The notes beneath the pieces were generated by a model. That model was given only the letters and a program-made list of their open reading frames with translations. It ran no database searches and was not told the origin of the DNA. A program made the position numbers and the translations under genes. Of a stretch of 64,000 nt of DNA, positions 22,898-34,936 are shown in pieces (position 1 is the first letter of the stretch; each line of letters starts with the position of its first letter). The DNA comes from Batrachochytrium dendrobatidis JAM81 (Eukaryota; Chytridiomycota; Chytridiomycetes; Rhizophydiales), in NCBI RefSeq assembly GCF_000203795.2, contig NW_006281100.1:929370-993369 (forward strand), given 5' to 3'.

Positions 22898-24393
22898 ATG
22901 AATCCTCGCTCAGCTACTCTTCATTTTGGCTCTCTTGCCGTGCATGCTGGACAGGATCCTGGTAATTAGATTATGCTGTATATACAGGTTTATTTAGATA
23001 CTAAATTACATCACTTCAGATCCATCTACCGGTGCTGTCATTCCTCCACTGTCATTGTCCACTACTTTTGCTCAATCTGCCGCTGGCGTTCACAAGGTAA
23101 TGCATGGGTTGAGTATTGTGTTGGTATTTGATGATATCTAATTGGACTGCCTCACTAGGGTTTTGAATACTCCCGTGCAGGAAATCCTACTCGTCAAAAC
23201 TTTGAGCATGCCGTTGCTGCACTTGAAGGTGCCAAACATGGTAAATTATCAACCTGCATTGATGTCTAGTTTTGCCTTGTATTGACTTGATAGTTTTCTA
23301 GGACTTGCATTCGCTTCTGGATCTGCTACCACTGCTACTATTGCCGGCCTTGTCGGCTCTGGCTCCCATATTATCAGTGTTAATGATGTTTATGGCGGTA
23401 CTTTCCGTTATTTTACAAAGGTTGCCAGCACTAATGGCATCACAGCCGATTTTATCGACTTGAGCAATCCCGAAAATCTTCGTGCAGCCATCAAGCCCAA
23501 TACCAAACTTGTTTGGATTGAAACTCCTACCAATCCTACACTGCGTTTGGTTGATATTGCTGCTGTTTCCAAGATCACACGCTCTTTCCCCAATGTCTTA
23601 TTGGTTGTTGACAACACTTTTATGAGCTCGTATTTCCAGCGTCCTATTGAACATGGTGCCGATATTGTTGTCCACTCGGTCACCAAGGTTTGTCCATCCA
23701 TTACGTCTCTGATTTTTGTCAAGTACTAAATTTATCAAATCTATTTCTACAGTACATGAATGGTCACTCGGATGTTGTCATGGGCGTTGCAGTTACAAAC
23801 AACGATGAGGTTTACGACCGCCTTAAATTTCTTCAAAACTCGATTGGTGCTATTCCCAGTCCCTTTGATTGTTTCCTCGCTAATCGCGGACTCAAGACTC
23901 TTCATCTGCGTAAGTTGCTGTTTGTTTCATTCACTTGATGCCCATTCTTGTACTGAAGTTGCATCTATTGTATATAGGTATGGAACGCCATGCATCCAAT
24001 GCGCTTGCTCTTGCCAAGCATCTTGAAGCGTCTCCCTATGTACAGGAAGCCATCTACCCGGGACTGAAAAGCCATCCCCAGCACGATCTTGCTGTTCGTC
24101 AGCAGCATGGTTATGGCGGTATGGTCAGTTTCCGTATCAAGAATGCTACCCTCGCTACTTCCAACGCGTTTCTTTCTAGCCTTGAAATATTTACTCTTGC
24201 CGAGTCTCTTGGTGGAATCGAGTCACTTGCCGAACTCCCATCTGTCATGACTCACGCTTCGGTCACTGCTGAAAACCGTGCTATGTTGGGTATCACTGAT
24301 TCTCTGATCCGTCTATCTGTTGGAATTGAAGACGAACGAGATTTGATTGCCGATATTGACCAAGCTCTCAAAAAGGCATCTACTGTTGTCTAA
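22898..24393 (+). CDS. CYS3: Cystathionine gamma-lyase
   Basis: PLP enzyme of the Cys/Met-metabolism family that cleaves cystathionine to cysteine, 2-oxobutyrate and ammonia in reverse transsulfuration; cytosolic. The ATG at 22898 opens MNPRSATLHFGSLAVHAGQDP. Later exons carry STGAVIPPLSLSTTFAQ, FEYSRAGNPTRQ, LAFASGSATT, VYGGTFRYF, WIETPTNPTLR, VVDNTFMSSYFQRP and the PLP-lysine segment HSVTKYMNGHSD, which an intron splits after SVTK. The C-terminal ESLGGIESLAELPSVMTHAS is characteristic of gamma-lyases. About six short introns; total near 390 residues, the usual family size. Cystathionine gamma-synthase or beta-lyase are less likely by those motifs. Its promoter is made of MITE-derived sequence. 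Confidence 0.92.
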
Positions 24394-24715
24394 ATACTAC
24401 ATGAATCAAAATTACATTGCGCTTTGCTATTCACGCCGAATACAACACTAAACAAGAGTCAAAGTATAATAAACAGTTAGTTTCATGAAATAATTTGTCA
24501 GTTTAAAAATTCTAATAGCCGATTGGTCTTTGCGGATGTCTTGTATTGCGTAATCCATTCAGCAGATTGTCAATCCATTCGCTAATACAGTTTTTAATAT
24601 TTATCCACTTGGTTTGATTAGTGCCATTGCATATTGCTTGTTTGATGACAGTAAAAACTCGATATAGTGCAACTTTTATAAACAATTTCATTTAAACCAA
24701 CTCGGATTTAACCAT
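24394..24715. other. Convergent 3' spacer with MITE fragment
   Basis: Spacer between the stops of CYS3 (+) and SARAF (-). GCTATTCACG at 24428 and the following ACACTAAACAAGAGTCAAAG and TATAATAAACAG resemble the inside of the MITE family. No right end found and no gene seen. Confidence 0.5.
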
Positions 24716-25964
24716 TCATCGACGCCTTGTACCACCATATGTCGTGGAAGTACGAGTGCTGGGTGCAGGAGATTGAGATCTTGAACCACTCGAAGAGGAT
24801 GTGCGACGAAACATAGGGTTAGAGTAGGTATATGTAGATTGTGGCCATCCAGATCCCCATGACCACCAGGAAGTGGGACGAGGTGGGTAAAAGGTATACG
24901 ATGGATACGCTTGGGGTCCGTAACCAAAGTAGTTGGTAGATGGGTACCAATATGACCGATTGCCGAACAAGGATCCCAAAATACTGCCAGAAGTAAATCC
25001 AGACCAAAATCCGTCATTATTAGAACGACTGCCATCGCTGTTTTGACTATTTCCGCCACCTGAACTAGGATATGCTCCCGGGTGGGGTGCAGACGCATGC
25101 TGATGAGTATTGTCTTGGGACTCCCATCCATCGTTATAAGGTGGAGGTGGTCCAGAATTTGGATCTACAAGGTTGTTGAAATCAGAGCGTCAGCAACTTG
25201 AGATGAGAAATAGCAATGTATTAAATAAACTTACCGAATGAAGTGCCAGCATGAGCTGTGCTGTGAAAAGTACCCCGAGTCTCGGTAGTACGATGGTTTC
25301 CCTGGCGTCTAGGTTTGGAACAACAGGCAAGCGAGATCCGATAGGCAATAAAGGCAAATACGGCTGTCCAGATAATAAACCCAATCCAACTGCTACCGTC
25401 TGTGTTTTCAGTATAATAGTGTTCTTTAGATTTCCAGAATGACCAGGAAGGTTTCCATTTTTCTCCAAATCGATGGTGTTCCTTGCTTGGTCGAGTGCGA
25501 TCGTACAATGCAGTCCGGACAAGAGTATATTCAAGTCCACATGAACCAGCAAGCACAAATGGGTCTTCGGGATATGCCCAACCTTCACACGCAACAACCA
25601 TTTCAGATCCAAACTTGACAGTGCTATCCAGTTCAGCAGTGCATGCCCATTGTACATCCACTCCATCTGTTCCCTTGTTGATACACTGGACAGTTTGAGG
25701 CAAGAGAGCAGTATCTGAACAGGCTGACTTTGAAGATGAAAAGAAACCACTGTTTCCAGAATTGACACAAGAGAGCTGCTTTACAGGAGATGATCGACGA
25801 GCAGTAGTCATTCGTCCGGCGTGAAGAGTCAATGCCTGAATGTTTGTTAAGCGAACTTTTTTATGAGAAGCAGCAGTAGCTGTTGGTGCAAGAATGCATA
25901 CTAAAAAAAGCAAGAGTGTCACTAGAGAAGAGTGTTGAAACATCTGCCGAGAGCAGGACTTCAT
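24716..25964 (-). CDS. SARAF: SARAF-like ER membrane protein (store-operated Ca2+ entry regulator)
   Basis: Matches animal SARAF/TMEM66, an ER membrane protein that restrains store-operated calcium entry. Exon 1 is 25235-25964 and exon 2 24716-25164, giving 392 residues. There is an N-terminal signal peptide (LLLFLVCILAPTATAA), then the luminal SARAF domain: KVRLTNIQALTLHAGRMTTA, RRSSPVKQLSCV, VQCINKGTDGVDVQWACTAE, VACEGWAYPEDPFVLAGSCG and LEYTL, with the conserved cysteines. One transmembrane helix follows (WIGFIIWTAVFAFIAYRI). The cytosolic tail is rich in Gly, Ser, Tyr, Trp and Pro (GSLFGNRSYWYPSTNYFGYG) and ends RRR. The tail pattern is like that of animal SARAF. Calcium regulation in this organism is inferred from the family only. 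Confidence 0.9.
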
Positions 25965-26229
25965 TTTGAATTGCAGTTTACTAATGGTTTAAGAAATAGT
26001 CTTTTGGATTAAAATTGACATTTAACAAACAATGCCACGTCACAAGTCGCATTGGCCACTTGGCTGCATTTGATTGGCCAGACTCGAACATGTTTTCACA
26101 GCCAGTAATCGTCAACGTGTATTGTGTTCGACTCAGCAGCTTTTACTGGCACATTCATCCAAAATGCAATCAATAGTACTTTAAACAATCCACTGCAAAA
26201 TGAATACAAAAATATCAGAAAAAATCAAT

Positions 26230-26303
26230 CGCTTCCGGGTGGGCTCGAACCACCAACCTCCTGATTAACAGTCAGACGCGCTAGCCAATTGCGCCACGGA
26301 AGC
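26230..26303 (-). tRNA. tRNA-Asn (anticodon GTT)
   Basis: On the minus strand acceptor GCTTCCG pairs with CGGAAGC, and the discriminator is G (complement of 26230), as usual for eukaryotic tRNA-Asn. The anticodon stem TCTGA/TCAGG closes loop CTGTTAA with anticodon GTT. The T arm is GGTGG-TTCGAGC-CCACC. No intron. Confidence 0.93.
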
Positions 26304-26600
26304 TCATGTCTGAAAAACTTTTGATTTTCAATTTTATTCTTATTGCCATACTATACTATTGTTTTTATGCATTTGTTTTTTTGTCAAGGCTGATAAACCA
26401 ATTAATATGTAGTCATTGTTTATTCCGAATCAAAAGGAAATCACTGCAAGATATACATAGAATGTTTACTTTATATGAATACGGCTGCGATATTGCACTT
26501 TCATTCCAGACTGTTGTCCAATACTGTCTACAACCAATTGATAAAACATGCCACAATCTACAAAAATAATTTAATGAGCCAAAGCTATTCTGATTTTTGA
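26304..26600. other. Spacer with solo MITE end
   Basis: AT-rich DNA between tRNA-Asn and the NRPS stop. TTATATGAATACGGCTG (26471-26487) is a right-type MITE end with no partner found. Confidence 0.5.
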
Positions 26601-29600
26601 CTACAGTTGAGTTGCATCGATTGTCAATTCAGCTAGTTGTGCAATTCCTTTTGCTATATCCAAAGCTGACTTGGAATCTCGCGGGATATCATGTCCAGCA
26701 TCATGTTTCAAATAAACTTGGTTGCTGGTAGTGTAAAGCTGATCGACACGTTGTAGTTCGTTGGATGTTTCTTGATAGCTGTAGATGTGCATGTTGGGCA
26801 CAGACAAGTGTTTACCAGTTGCTTGGTAATCTGATGGAAGTATTCCCGAACATAAAATGCTAAACCTCCATAATCGTGCAATTTGGCCTGACAAGGACAA
26901 CTGGTCCATTGCACAAACCATGATAGCACCCTGAGAAAATCCAAGCAGCCCATCAACCGGACCAATATTATCTAATTCATTGATAATATAACCAGCAGCC
27001 GTCTCTACACTGCCAATACTGTGATCATATTCGGGAAGCCACGAGTACCATGACTCGTCACTATAATATTCAGATAATGCTGATATCAAAGTAAAGCATT
27101 AGAATTTAAATATTTGCAAATGATTGTTCAACCAGTGCTCCGTAAATACATATCAACCAACTAAAATACTTACGAGATGAATCTACTTTGCATGGCCCAT
27201 TGATGTAGATAAACTCGACATGATCTCCAAAATAGTTTTGGACAGTTGACAACTGAAACTCCATGTGTGTAGCACAAGATGCAATTCCATGAATACATGC
27301 AATTCTAATTTTACGAGGAAAATTCCATGTTTGACGAATTGGAGCAGAGTGTGCGACGGATTGGCATGCATGCATCGCGATCATTGATGCCAATCGAGAC
27401 AAAGTTCTCAGTTTGAAAACATCCATTACACGTATTTCAAGATTGGATTGGATGCAGGCTGCAACAACCTTGGTGACTGAAAGTGAATCACCCCCAATTT
27501 CAAAAAATGATGTGTTGCGTTGGATCAGTGACAGATTCACATCAAGAACTTGGGACCAAATCCGAGCCAAATGCATTTCGGTATCGTTAAGCATCTCATC
27601 AACAACATTGATATTTATCGCTGCAAGCGCTTTTTTGTCCGTTTTGCCATTTGCATTGCTTGGCATTGACTCGAGCGCAACAAACACGGCCGGAATCATA
27701 TAAACTGGTAAAATAGTCGAAACCATATCACGGAGCTTATCAACATCGATATTTGATGGAGTTACAAAGCCAACCACATGAGTACTGTTTAAAATAGCAA
27801 TAGCAGATGACACGTGTGGATATCTCATCATTGCAGCTGCTATTTCGTTCAATTCAATTCGATAGCCTTTGAACTTGATTTGATCGTCCAATCGACCAAT
27901 AATCTCAAAACTACCATTTGGAGCAAGTCTTGCAAAATCGCCTGTTTTGAACATGCGACCACCATTAATATTGGAAAATGGATCTGGAAAGAAACAGTCA
28001 GAAACTTGTTTTGGTAGATTAATGTAACCCTCTGAAATACCTATTCCACCAATATACATTTCTCCCACTGTTCCAATAGGCACTTGACGACCATTACTGT
28101 CAAGAATATAACTACTCGTGTTCTGTAGTACAGAGCCAACAGTAACAGGACGGTCTAGATATAAACGTCCTAAATGACTAATGATTGAGGCTTCGGTTGG
28201 ACCGTATGCATTGCTCAGCTGAACATGGGACGACCACTTTTGTTTTAAACCAGCTGGAACAATTTCTCCTGCCAAAACTACATGTTTTAAGTTTGGATAA
28301 TCATGAGGATTTCCCAGCTGAGAAAGACCAGTTGGAGTAATGAACACAGTCGAGACTGATTGGATACCATCATCAATACACTCATCCCGTCTCAAAACAA
28401 GTGTTGCACCAAAACTAAGTGCACCCCAAATCTCCCACTGGCAAACGTCAAAGCCAATTGCCATAAACTGGAAAACACGAGCACCAGGATGTATACCAAC
28501 CTGTTTGGATTGATTCGCAATAATATTGATGGCACCATGGTGAGGAACAGGAACACCTTTGGGTTTACCCGTCGATCCTGAAGTGTACACTATAATAAAC
28601 GGAGACGCGGCTGAAACTGCAGGCAAAAGTGGTAATGTCGGCATAGGAACTTCAGATAGTAAAGTGCATAAATCAACATTAATGATCCGAAGCATATCTA
28701 AACCGCATACAAAAGTAGTATCGATTTGGAATGCAGTAGTAAGTACAGCTGAAACATTCGAATCATGCATTATAAACTGTATACGCTCTGCAGGAAACTT
28801 TGAATCGATAGGCACAATAACAGCACCAGTCTTGAGAATAGCCAGCAATGAAACAGAGAATTCCAGACATCGCTGCATGACAACAGCAACACGAGATCCA
28901 AGGTTGATTCCCTGTGAGATCAGTTGGGATGCCAACACATTTCCACAGTAATCAAGCTGACCATAAGTAAGAGTCTGATCACCCGCCTCGATAGCAGGCC
29001 AATCAGAATGAAGCGTGGCTTGATACTCGAAACCATGGTGGACGAGCTCATACGGTAGCGGAATAGTTTGACCAAATGAGTATTTTGATATTTGATTCAC
29101 CTGCATGTCAGACAGATTCCATAAACAATCAATCGTGGAAGTTGGATCAGCTATACATTTGATTATGCTACTCAAAGTGAAAATGAATTCTTCAAGTATC
29201 AATCGAGACTGCTCCGTGCATACTCGCTTGCTGTGTTTCATGGTCAAATTGATAGTGTCGTGTTTGGGAAATATAATAAGTTCCATATCAAACTCTGTAT
29301 TGGTATCATGAGAGGATAGCGAATCATCAAGCTCAAAATCTGGATAATATTCTGTGCCAATTGGCATATTTTCATACACAAAAAGTGTGTTGAATAAACA
29401 TTCCTGTTCAGTCATTTTACTCCATTTTTTGATATCCGACAATGATGTCTGCGAAAATGAAAGCAGTTCCGTGTGATCCTGCTGAAGCGAACTCAAGATT
29501 TTAGTAATATGGCAAGAATCGTCAAATTTGACTCTGCACGGCACTGTATTGATAAGTAATCCAACCATACTAATTATTGTATTTGCCAATCAATAAAAAC

Positions 29601-32226
29601 ATGTCAATCACCAAAATGCACATCATCCGACTCATATCAATTCTACTCACGATTCAACATCTGCAACTGGAATATCTCGACCAGAAATAACTTGAACAAA
29701 CAAAACGTCATTTGATCGAACATACTTGCGAAGCGTGGCTGCCCATGCTGTTTTCAACAGCACCGCTACCGTGATTTCTGCTTGCTGAGCCAAATGTTGA
29801 AGATGCTCAACAGTGAATGGGCAGTCGGAGTGAATGACAACATTCCGAGTTGATTCGATTGCTTTATTCCAAAACTCCAATGGCTGGCATGGCATAACAT
29901 TTTGCAAATAGGTGCTCCAAAATTTCTTAGCCTTGGTCATGTCTTGAGCGTAAACATAGTCAATAAAGCTACGATACAATGGTCGTTGTATAACTTGTGA
30001 TCCATAATAACCAGCATATAGATCCGACATGATCAATGGCATTGACCACCCATCGAATAATGCGTGATGAATTGTAAATACAACATGCGCTTTTTCGGTG
30101 TTGGGATCAGTAGTCACTGTCAATCGATACCAATTCAAATCTTCAAGAGTGAACCCACGGCACCTATCTTTTGATAGAAACGTTTGGATATCATCTGATG
30201 TAATGCTCACATTTGCAGAGTGTACTTCTGGTTGGACTATCTGACACACACCTGCAGCAGCAGTTGCCACAAATGTAGTTCGTAGTATGTCACGGACTTT
30301 AACGGCTTGAAGCAAAGCAAATCTAAGAGAATCTATATTTAATGATTGTTTAGATTTGAATACGAACTGGTATAGATATTCTCGTCGATCCCGTAGGGTA
30401 CTCGTGACCATGGCAGCTTGCAAATCTGAGCAAGGAAATATATCGACATGTCGGTCGCCAAGCCCAAGTCGCGGCAGATGTATTTTCCGAATCTCATCAA
30501 TTGCCTCGAGCGATATCGATGCAGGTGGATCAATTTGAGCACACAGTTCACCTATGCCTAGCCCACTAACCATATCTTCCAGTCGACTGAGTGACTTGCA
30601 ACTTATCACTTGCGATGACGTGAGTTTTTTTCCAGCTTTTCGAGCCATTGCTGCTATTTTAATTGCTGATATGGAGTCACCACCTATAGAAACAAATGAA
30701 TCATCGCGCTTGAGGGAATTCATATCGACGCCTAGTATATCTGAATACATTTTTTTAACCTCGGCTGGTAGTTTTGGTGAAGTATCGATTGGCAACTCGA
30801 CCATACTCTCAGAATTTAGATTTGGCACCAATTGATGATTTTCAAGATTGACGTTTTCTAGTGATACAAGATCCATTTCAGAAAGTAAATTGCACGACGA
30901 TTGTGCATAAAACGTGGAATTTGGGATATGCTGCTTTGATTTTAACAAGCCCAGCCTATGTGGATGGTTGATATAATGTGTCTGATCCACAGTATCTTCC
31001 AGGGGTTTGGCATGACTAAATGGATCCAAAACTGTCAATGTCTGACCCAATGATAGTGTTGAGAGTAGATGCACTATGGCTTTGTCTGGTTTCAAGTACA
31101 ATTCTGAATGCATTGGTTTTGAATATTCCTGTAATGCCTGTCCTGCAACAACTGCTTCTGCAAGCTCATAGTGAGTCATGGTCTAAAATAAATTCAAGTT
31201 CAATTAATTAACGCTGCAAATATCAACGATACATTGGGATTGACAAAAAATTAAGCTTTCTTTGATGCGTAAACCAAACGTTGAAAACTTACATATGGCG
31301 GCTCGGCAAGATCAAAAATAAGTGCACAATCAATTTTTTTTGGTAAAAATGGTTTATAAGGACAAGATTTGTCGGGATGAGCATCATCATTGCCATGATT
31401 GGTATAATCTGATGTGGGAGCAACATGTATGACGGATTTTTCATGTAAAGTGACGATGGATATCATTGAAGATTTGATTGGTGGTATTGTATCCTTGTCT
31501 TGATGGATCAGACTTGAACTGTATGCGGCCGAGGAAACTGGCAGAATTGAGATATTAGCCCAGAGTGCTGCCATGATTACAACAACCATATGAATAGAAC
31601 CATCCATATTAACCAAGATTGGTAGAATTTCATTGTCTGTATGAGATTGATAGGTGAAGAGCTTCAAGGCCAGATTGAAAGAATACTGCGATAGTTGTCC
31701 ATATGTAATTTGAACTGTATTCTGATCATTCGCCAGTGCAACAGCGTTGATACTTTTTGTAAAATGATACTCGATCAATGAAAATACTGACACGGGATCG
31801 CTGAGTTGAGTTGGTACATTAAATTGAAAGTCTAATGAAGTGGTAAAAATACCAAATATAAATGGCAAACCCAGTTAAACGCGCCAAGCAAAAGCCTTGT
31901 TTGTACACAATTAAAGTGGTGGGTTTAACACCCAACTATCCTTTGTACTAAAATATTCCAATTCACTATAAACAATACCTTTGATGTGACATGCTTCAAG
32001 AGGCTGGGTTGAATGGCCAATACACTCATTTTGACTAGTGTTAGATCCAGCAATACCTGGTGTAGTCACTTTTAATTCAAAGCCAACCGGAATAGACAGT
32101 GACTGCTAATAGAAAGCAGTAAAAATGTCATTGATACTGTCAGTCATACAAGCATGGCATGCAATTGCCTACTGATGTCCAAGATTAGTGCAAATTCACC
32201 TGTTTATTTCGCTCAACTTGTTCCAT
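26601..32226 (-). CDS. Nonribosomal peptide synthetase, A*-T-C-A-T-FSH1 hydrolase
   Basis: Six exons keep frame: 32200-32226, 31979-32105, 31293-31831, 29651-31182, 27174-29569, 26601-27079. They give about 1,699 residues. The order is: a degenerate adenylation domain (roughly 50-330) with no SGSTGKPKG loop, no YGPTE and no C-terminal subdomain; a carrier domain (FVSIGGDSIS, near 400); a condensation domain (IHHALFDGWS active-site HHxxxDG); a complete adenylation domain (YTSGSTGKPKG, FDVCQWEIWG, NAYGPTEASI, GEMYIGG, YRTGD-equivalent MFKTGDFARL, GRLDDQIKFKGYRIE, NANGKTDKK); a second carrier domain (FFEIGGDSLS); and an FSH1-type serine hydrolase (IACIHGIASCATHMEFQ, nucleophile GFSQGA, His in HDAGHDIP). 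Hand-read specificity residues are D V W I V A A I I K, suggesting a large hydrophobic or aromatic substrate; this is low certainty. The product would be a small peptide made in the cytosol. Neighbours give no obvious cluster. Confidence 0.88.
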
Positions 32227-33278
32227 TTTGTGTACTGGGTCAATTTGCCAAATCTAAATAGTAGGATTGTGTGATGGATATCAAAATATAGATGAAATAT
32301 AGCAAGCAATACAGTGATTCAATTTATATACATGGCATGAATGCAGGTGGCAGTTGTGCTAAGCAATTCATTAATCGCATGCAATCGAGCATACATCTGC
32401 CATGCATTATAGTGTTTGTGAGCATCCACGTTTACTAAACAATACATCCACTTTAATATGTAAACAACGGGTTTGGTGCCTATATGATTGGTTTATATTG
32501 CAAAGCATATACAATTCCAAGCTGTATGAATTGATGGCATCCAATCGTACTGTTTGTACAAACGATGGGCCAATTGAGTAGTCTTGACCAAGATTGACCT
32601 CTTCAACAAGCCAGTTGATTATTATAACTCGGCTCAATGCCAAACCACTAAATAGTACATATGCACTACCATTCTCATGATTCATGAGCAGGCAGTCATG
32701 GGTTATTGGCAATACCCATCACAATCATCCTGTGACTGTCACCATTGTTGGCTATCCATATCTTTACGTTCAACTCTGCTAAAAACTGGCTTTATAGCAG
32801 CAATGCAGATCTATTCATTCGCTCTTGCAACAAAAAGAAATATGCTTGCCACCCAGTTTTTCCGTCTGCCATCTTGGTTTTGGTAGAATAAACAATTGTC
32901 GATTTTATTTAGTCGGGTATTGAAGGAGATTCATCCCGACTAAATCTTTTTAAAACTTGTCTGATTGCTCGTCTGTTCTCATGCAACGATCCATGTCACT
33001 TGGCCATAATGACTCTTGCATACAACACTTGTATTGTTATGGAAATATACACATTGGAAATAGTCCAATACATTGAGCTACAGGTTGTGTCAATATAACC
33101 CATGTCTATAGGCTCAAGATTAATGAATTGAATAGTCAGATTGCATGCCAAAAATCAAAAAGGTAACCCAAAGATGAAGAATATTTCATTAAATGTAAAT
33201 CCAACCAAACCAAGTCCTCTACGATCCAAGTCAGTTGCATCGCTCCAGAAACACAAATCTCCATCCATTGTGACTAGC
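32227..33278. other. 1.05-kb spacer between NRPS and P0
   Basis: Holds the NRPS promoter (minus strand) and the 3' flank of the P0 gene. Open frames here are short and lack family signals. No repeat, tRNA or exon recognised. Confidence 0.55.
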
Positions 33279-34544
33279 TTAATCAAAGAGACCGAAACCC
33301 ATGTCACCATCGGATTCCTCAGACTCTTCCTTGGCGGCAGCAGCAGCACCACCGCTTGCGGCAGGTGCAGAGGTAGCAGCAGCAGCGACAGGTGCAGCGG
33401 CAGCAAAGCGAGATGGATCAGCAAGGATCGATTTGATCTAGTTATCGGTAGCATTTAGAATTGAAAAAAGTTAGTAAACCAGAGTTCAGATCATTACATG
33501 AACCAAAAAATAGCCTTTTGTTTGAAAACAAGACATTCACTCATGTAAAAATTAGAGTGTTTTGCAATAAATCATCCAATTGCTTGTCGCAAAGTAAGAT
33601 TGTAATCCTAGTGAATGTAGTAGATTTAAACAGTTCCAGCCAATGCTCTAGATCTAAATCTAGAATACAACATAATGGATACGTACTTTGTCGGCAGCAT
33701 CAAAGGTGTACTCTTCAAGAGCAACACCGACAGAAAGAACATTCTTGTAGCCATTGACAAGCAGATGGGGAACAGATGCAACAGTGGGGAAACCAAGACC
33801 GAGAGAAAGAGCAGTGACGGTGGTAATACCAGTGAGCAAATGACCGATAAGCACGTCATCGGTAATGTCAAGAATAGAGGCGTCAAAGACGGTGCCATTT
33901 TCGTAGATGGATGTAATGGTAAGACCGTAGGTGAAGGGAGAAATGTTCAACATGTTGAGCAACTGAGCCTCGGAAGCACCAACTCTGTTGCCAGCAGTAA
34001 TGATCTCGACATCGCTGATGATTTCAATAGTACCACGAGCAATCTTTGTGGCAATACCAATAGCCTGGAAGAACGAGGTTTTTCCGGGTTCCATACCAGT
34101 GTTACCAGCAGGCACGGTGACATTAACGGGAGCAACAGCTCCAGCCTTGGCGGGAGCTTGAACACGGTTGGAGAGAATGTCATCACGAATATCCTTGAGA
34201 TCGTTCTTGGTGAAGACAAAGCCAATGTTGCCACGAACAAGAGCAAGAAGCTTTTCAAACTGAGGGTTCTCGGGAAGAGCGTTGCGCAGAGCACGACGAA
34301 CCATAGTGTTCTTTCCCATAAGAACAACAGCCTTTCCACGGAGGGATTTACGGATCTGATGCATCTGGTTGGAGCCGACATTGTCAACATTGACAATGAA
34401 GACAGTAGAGTAGTCGGTCAACAACTCATTGAGTTTGGTGAAATAGTTTTCCTTTTTAGTGCGTGCTGATCAAACATGATAGTTAGCAAATCCTGATTGA
34501 TTCAAGAATTTTATTGTTTCAAACTTACCGTCTCCCCCAGCCAT
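33279..34544 (-). CDS. RPP0: 60S ribosomal stalk protein P0 (uL10)
   Basis: Base of the ribosomal stalk, binding 28S-type rRNA and P1/P2 dimers to recruit elongation factors. Exons are 34529-34544, 33687-34465 and 33279-33437; they join in phase to give 317 residues, the normal size. The first exon encodes MAGGD, then [16 protein letters not shown], followed by the uL10 core ([54 protein letters not shown]). The third exon encodes the Ala-rich hinge and the acidic shared tail ending [12 protein letters not shown], typical of P-proteins. The 5' leader probably includes a further intron, since DNA up to 34680 looks untranslated. The gene has G/C-richer, well-biased codons, as expected for high expression. 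It is divergent from BUD6. Confidence 0.95.
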
Positions 34545-34936
34545 TCTTTCGTGTTCAAGGGGTTCCTTAGATATGGAGTTTCAAGACGACTAATTCAATA
34601 AGATAGTTTAGTAATCGATTGGAATCAGGCCATGCATAGATGGATGGATGAGGATTGCAGCTGCCGTCTACTTACACAGAATCGATTGATGGACAAACCT
34701 GTGTCTGGCTGCAAGTCTCAATCTGACAGTATTTCCACGTGACTAAGTAAATGCAATCACGTGGTATTGCAGTGTTCATGGATTCGCCATTGCAGATACG
34801 AATCTCCATTAGATTCAACTACACATACTAGTATATCCGAGTATACATTCATAAACTACTTTCCATACGATTACTTGATAGAATCACGTTCAGACTTGTC
34901 ACTCTGCCAACTTCCACACGAACACTGGATCTGCTT
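34545..34936. promoter_or_regulatory. Divergent promoter region, P0 and BUD6
   Basis: A 392-bp spacer between the start of P0 (-) and that of BUD6 (+), so both promoters must lie here. No clear TATA box; no repeat or exon seen. Confidence 0.55.

Noticed and set aside
22414..22900. Promoter palindrome read as a specific transcription-factor site
   Set aside because: The ACGT-centred core recurs as part of MITE ends, so the repeat explains it better.
25190..25768. 192-residue minus-strand frame
   Set aside because: Alternative frame of the SARAF exon; the other frame has the signal peptide, cysteines and membrane helix.
33675..34469. 264-residue open frame on the plus strand
   Set aside because: Lies exactly opposite the P0 gene, whose codon bias keeps the antisense frame open; no family signal.
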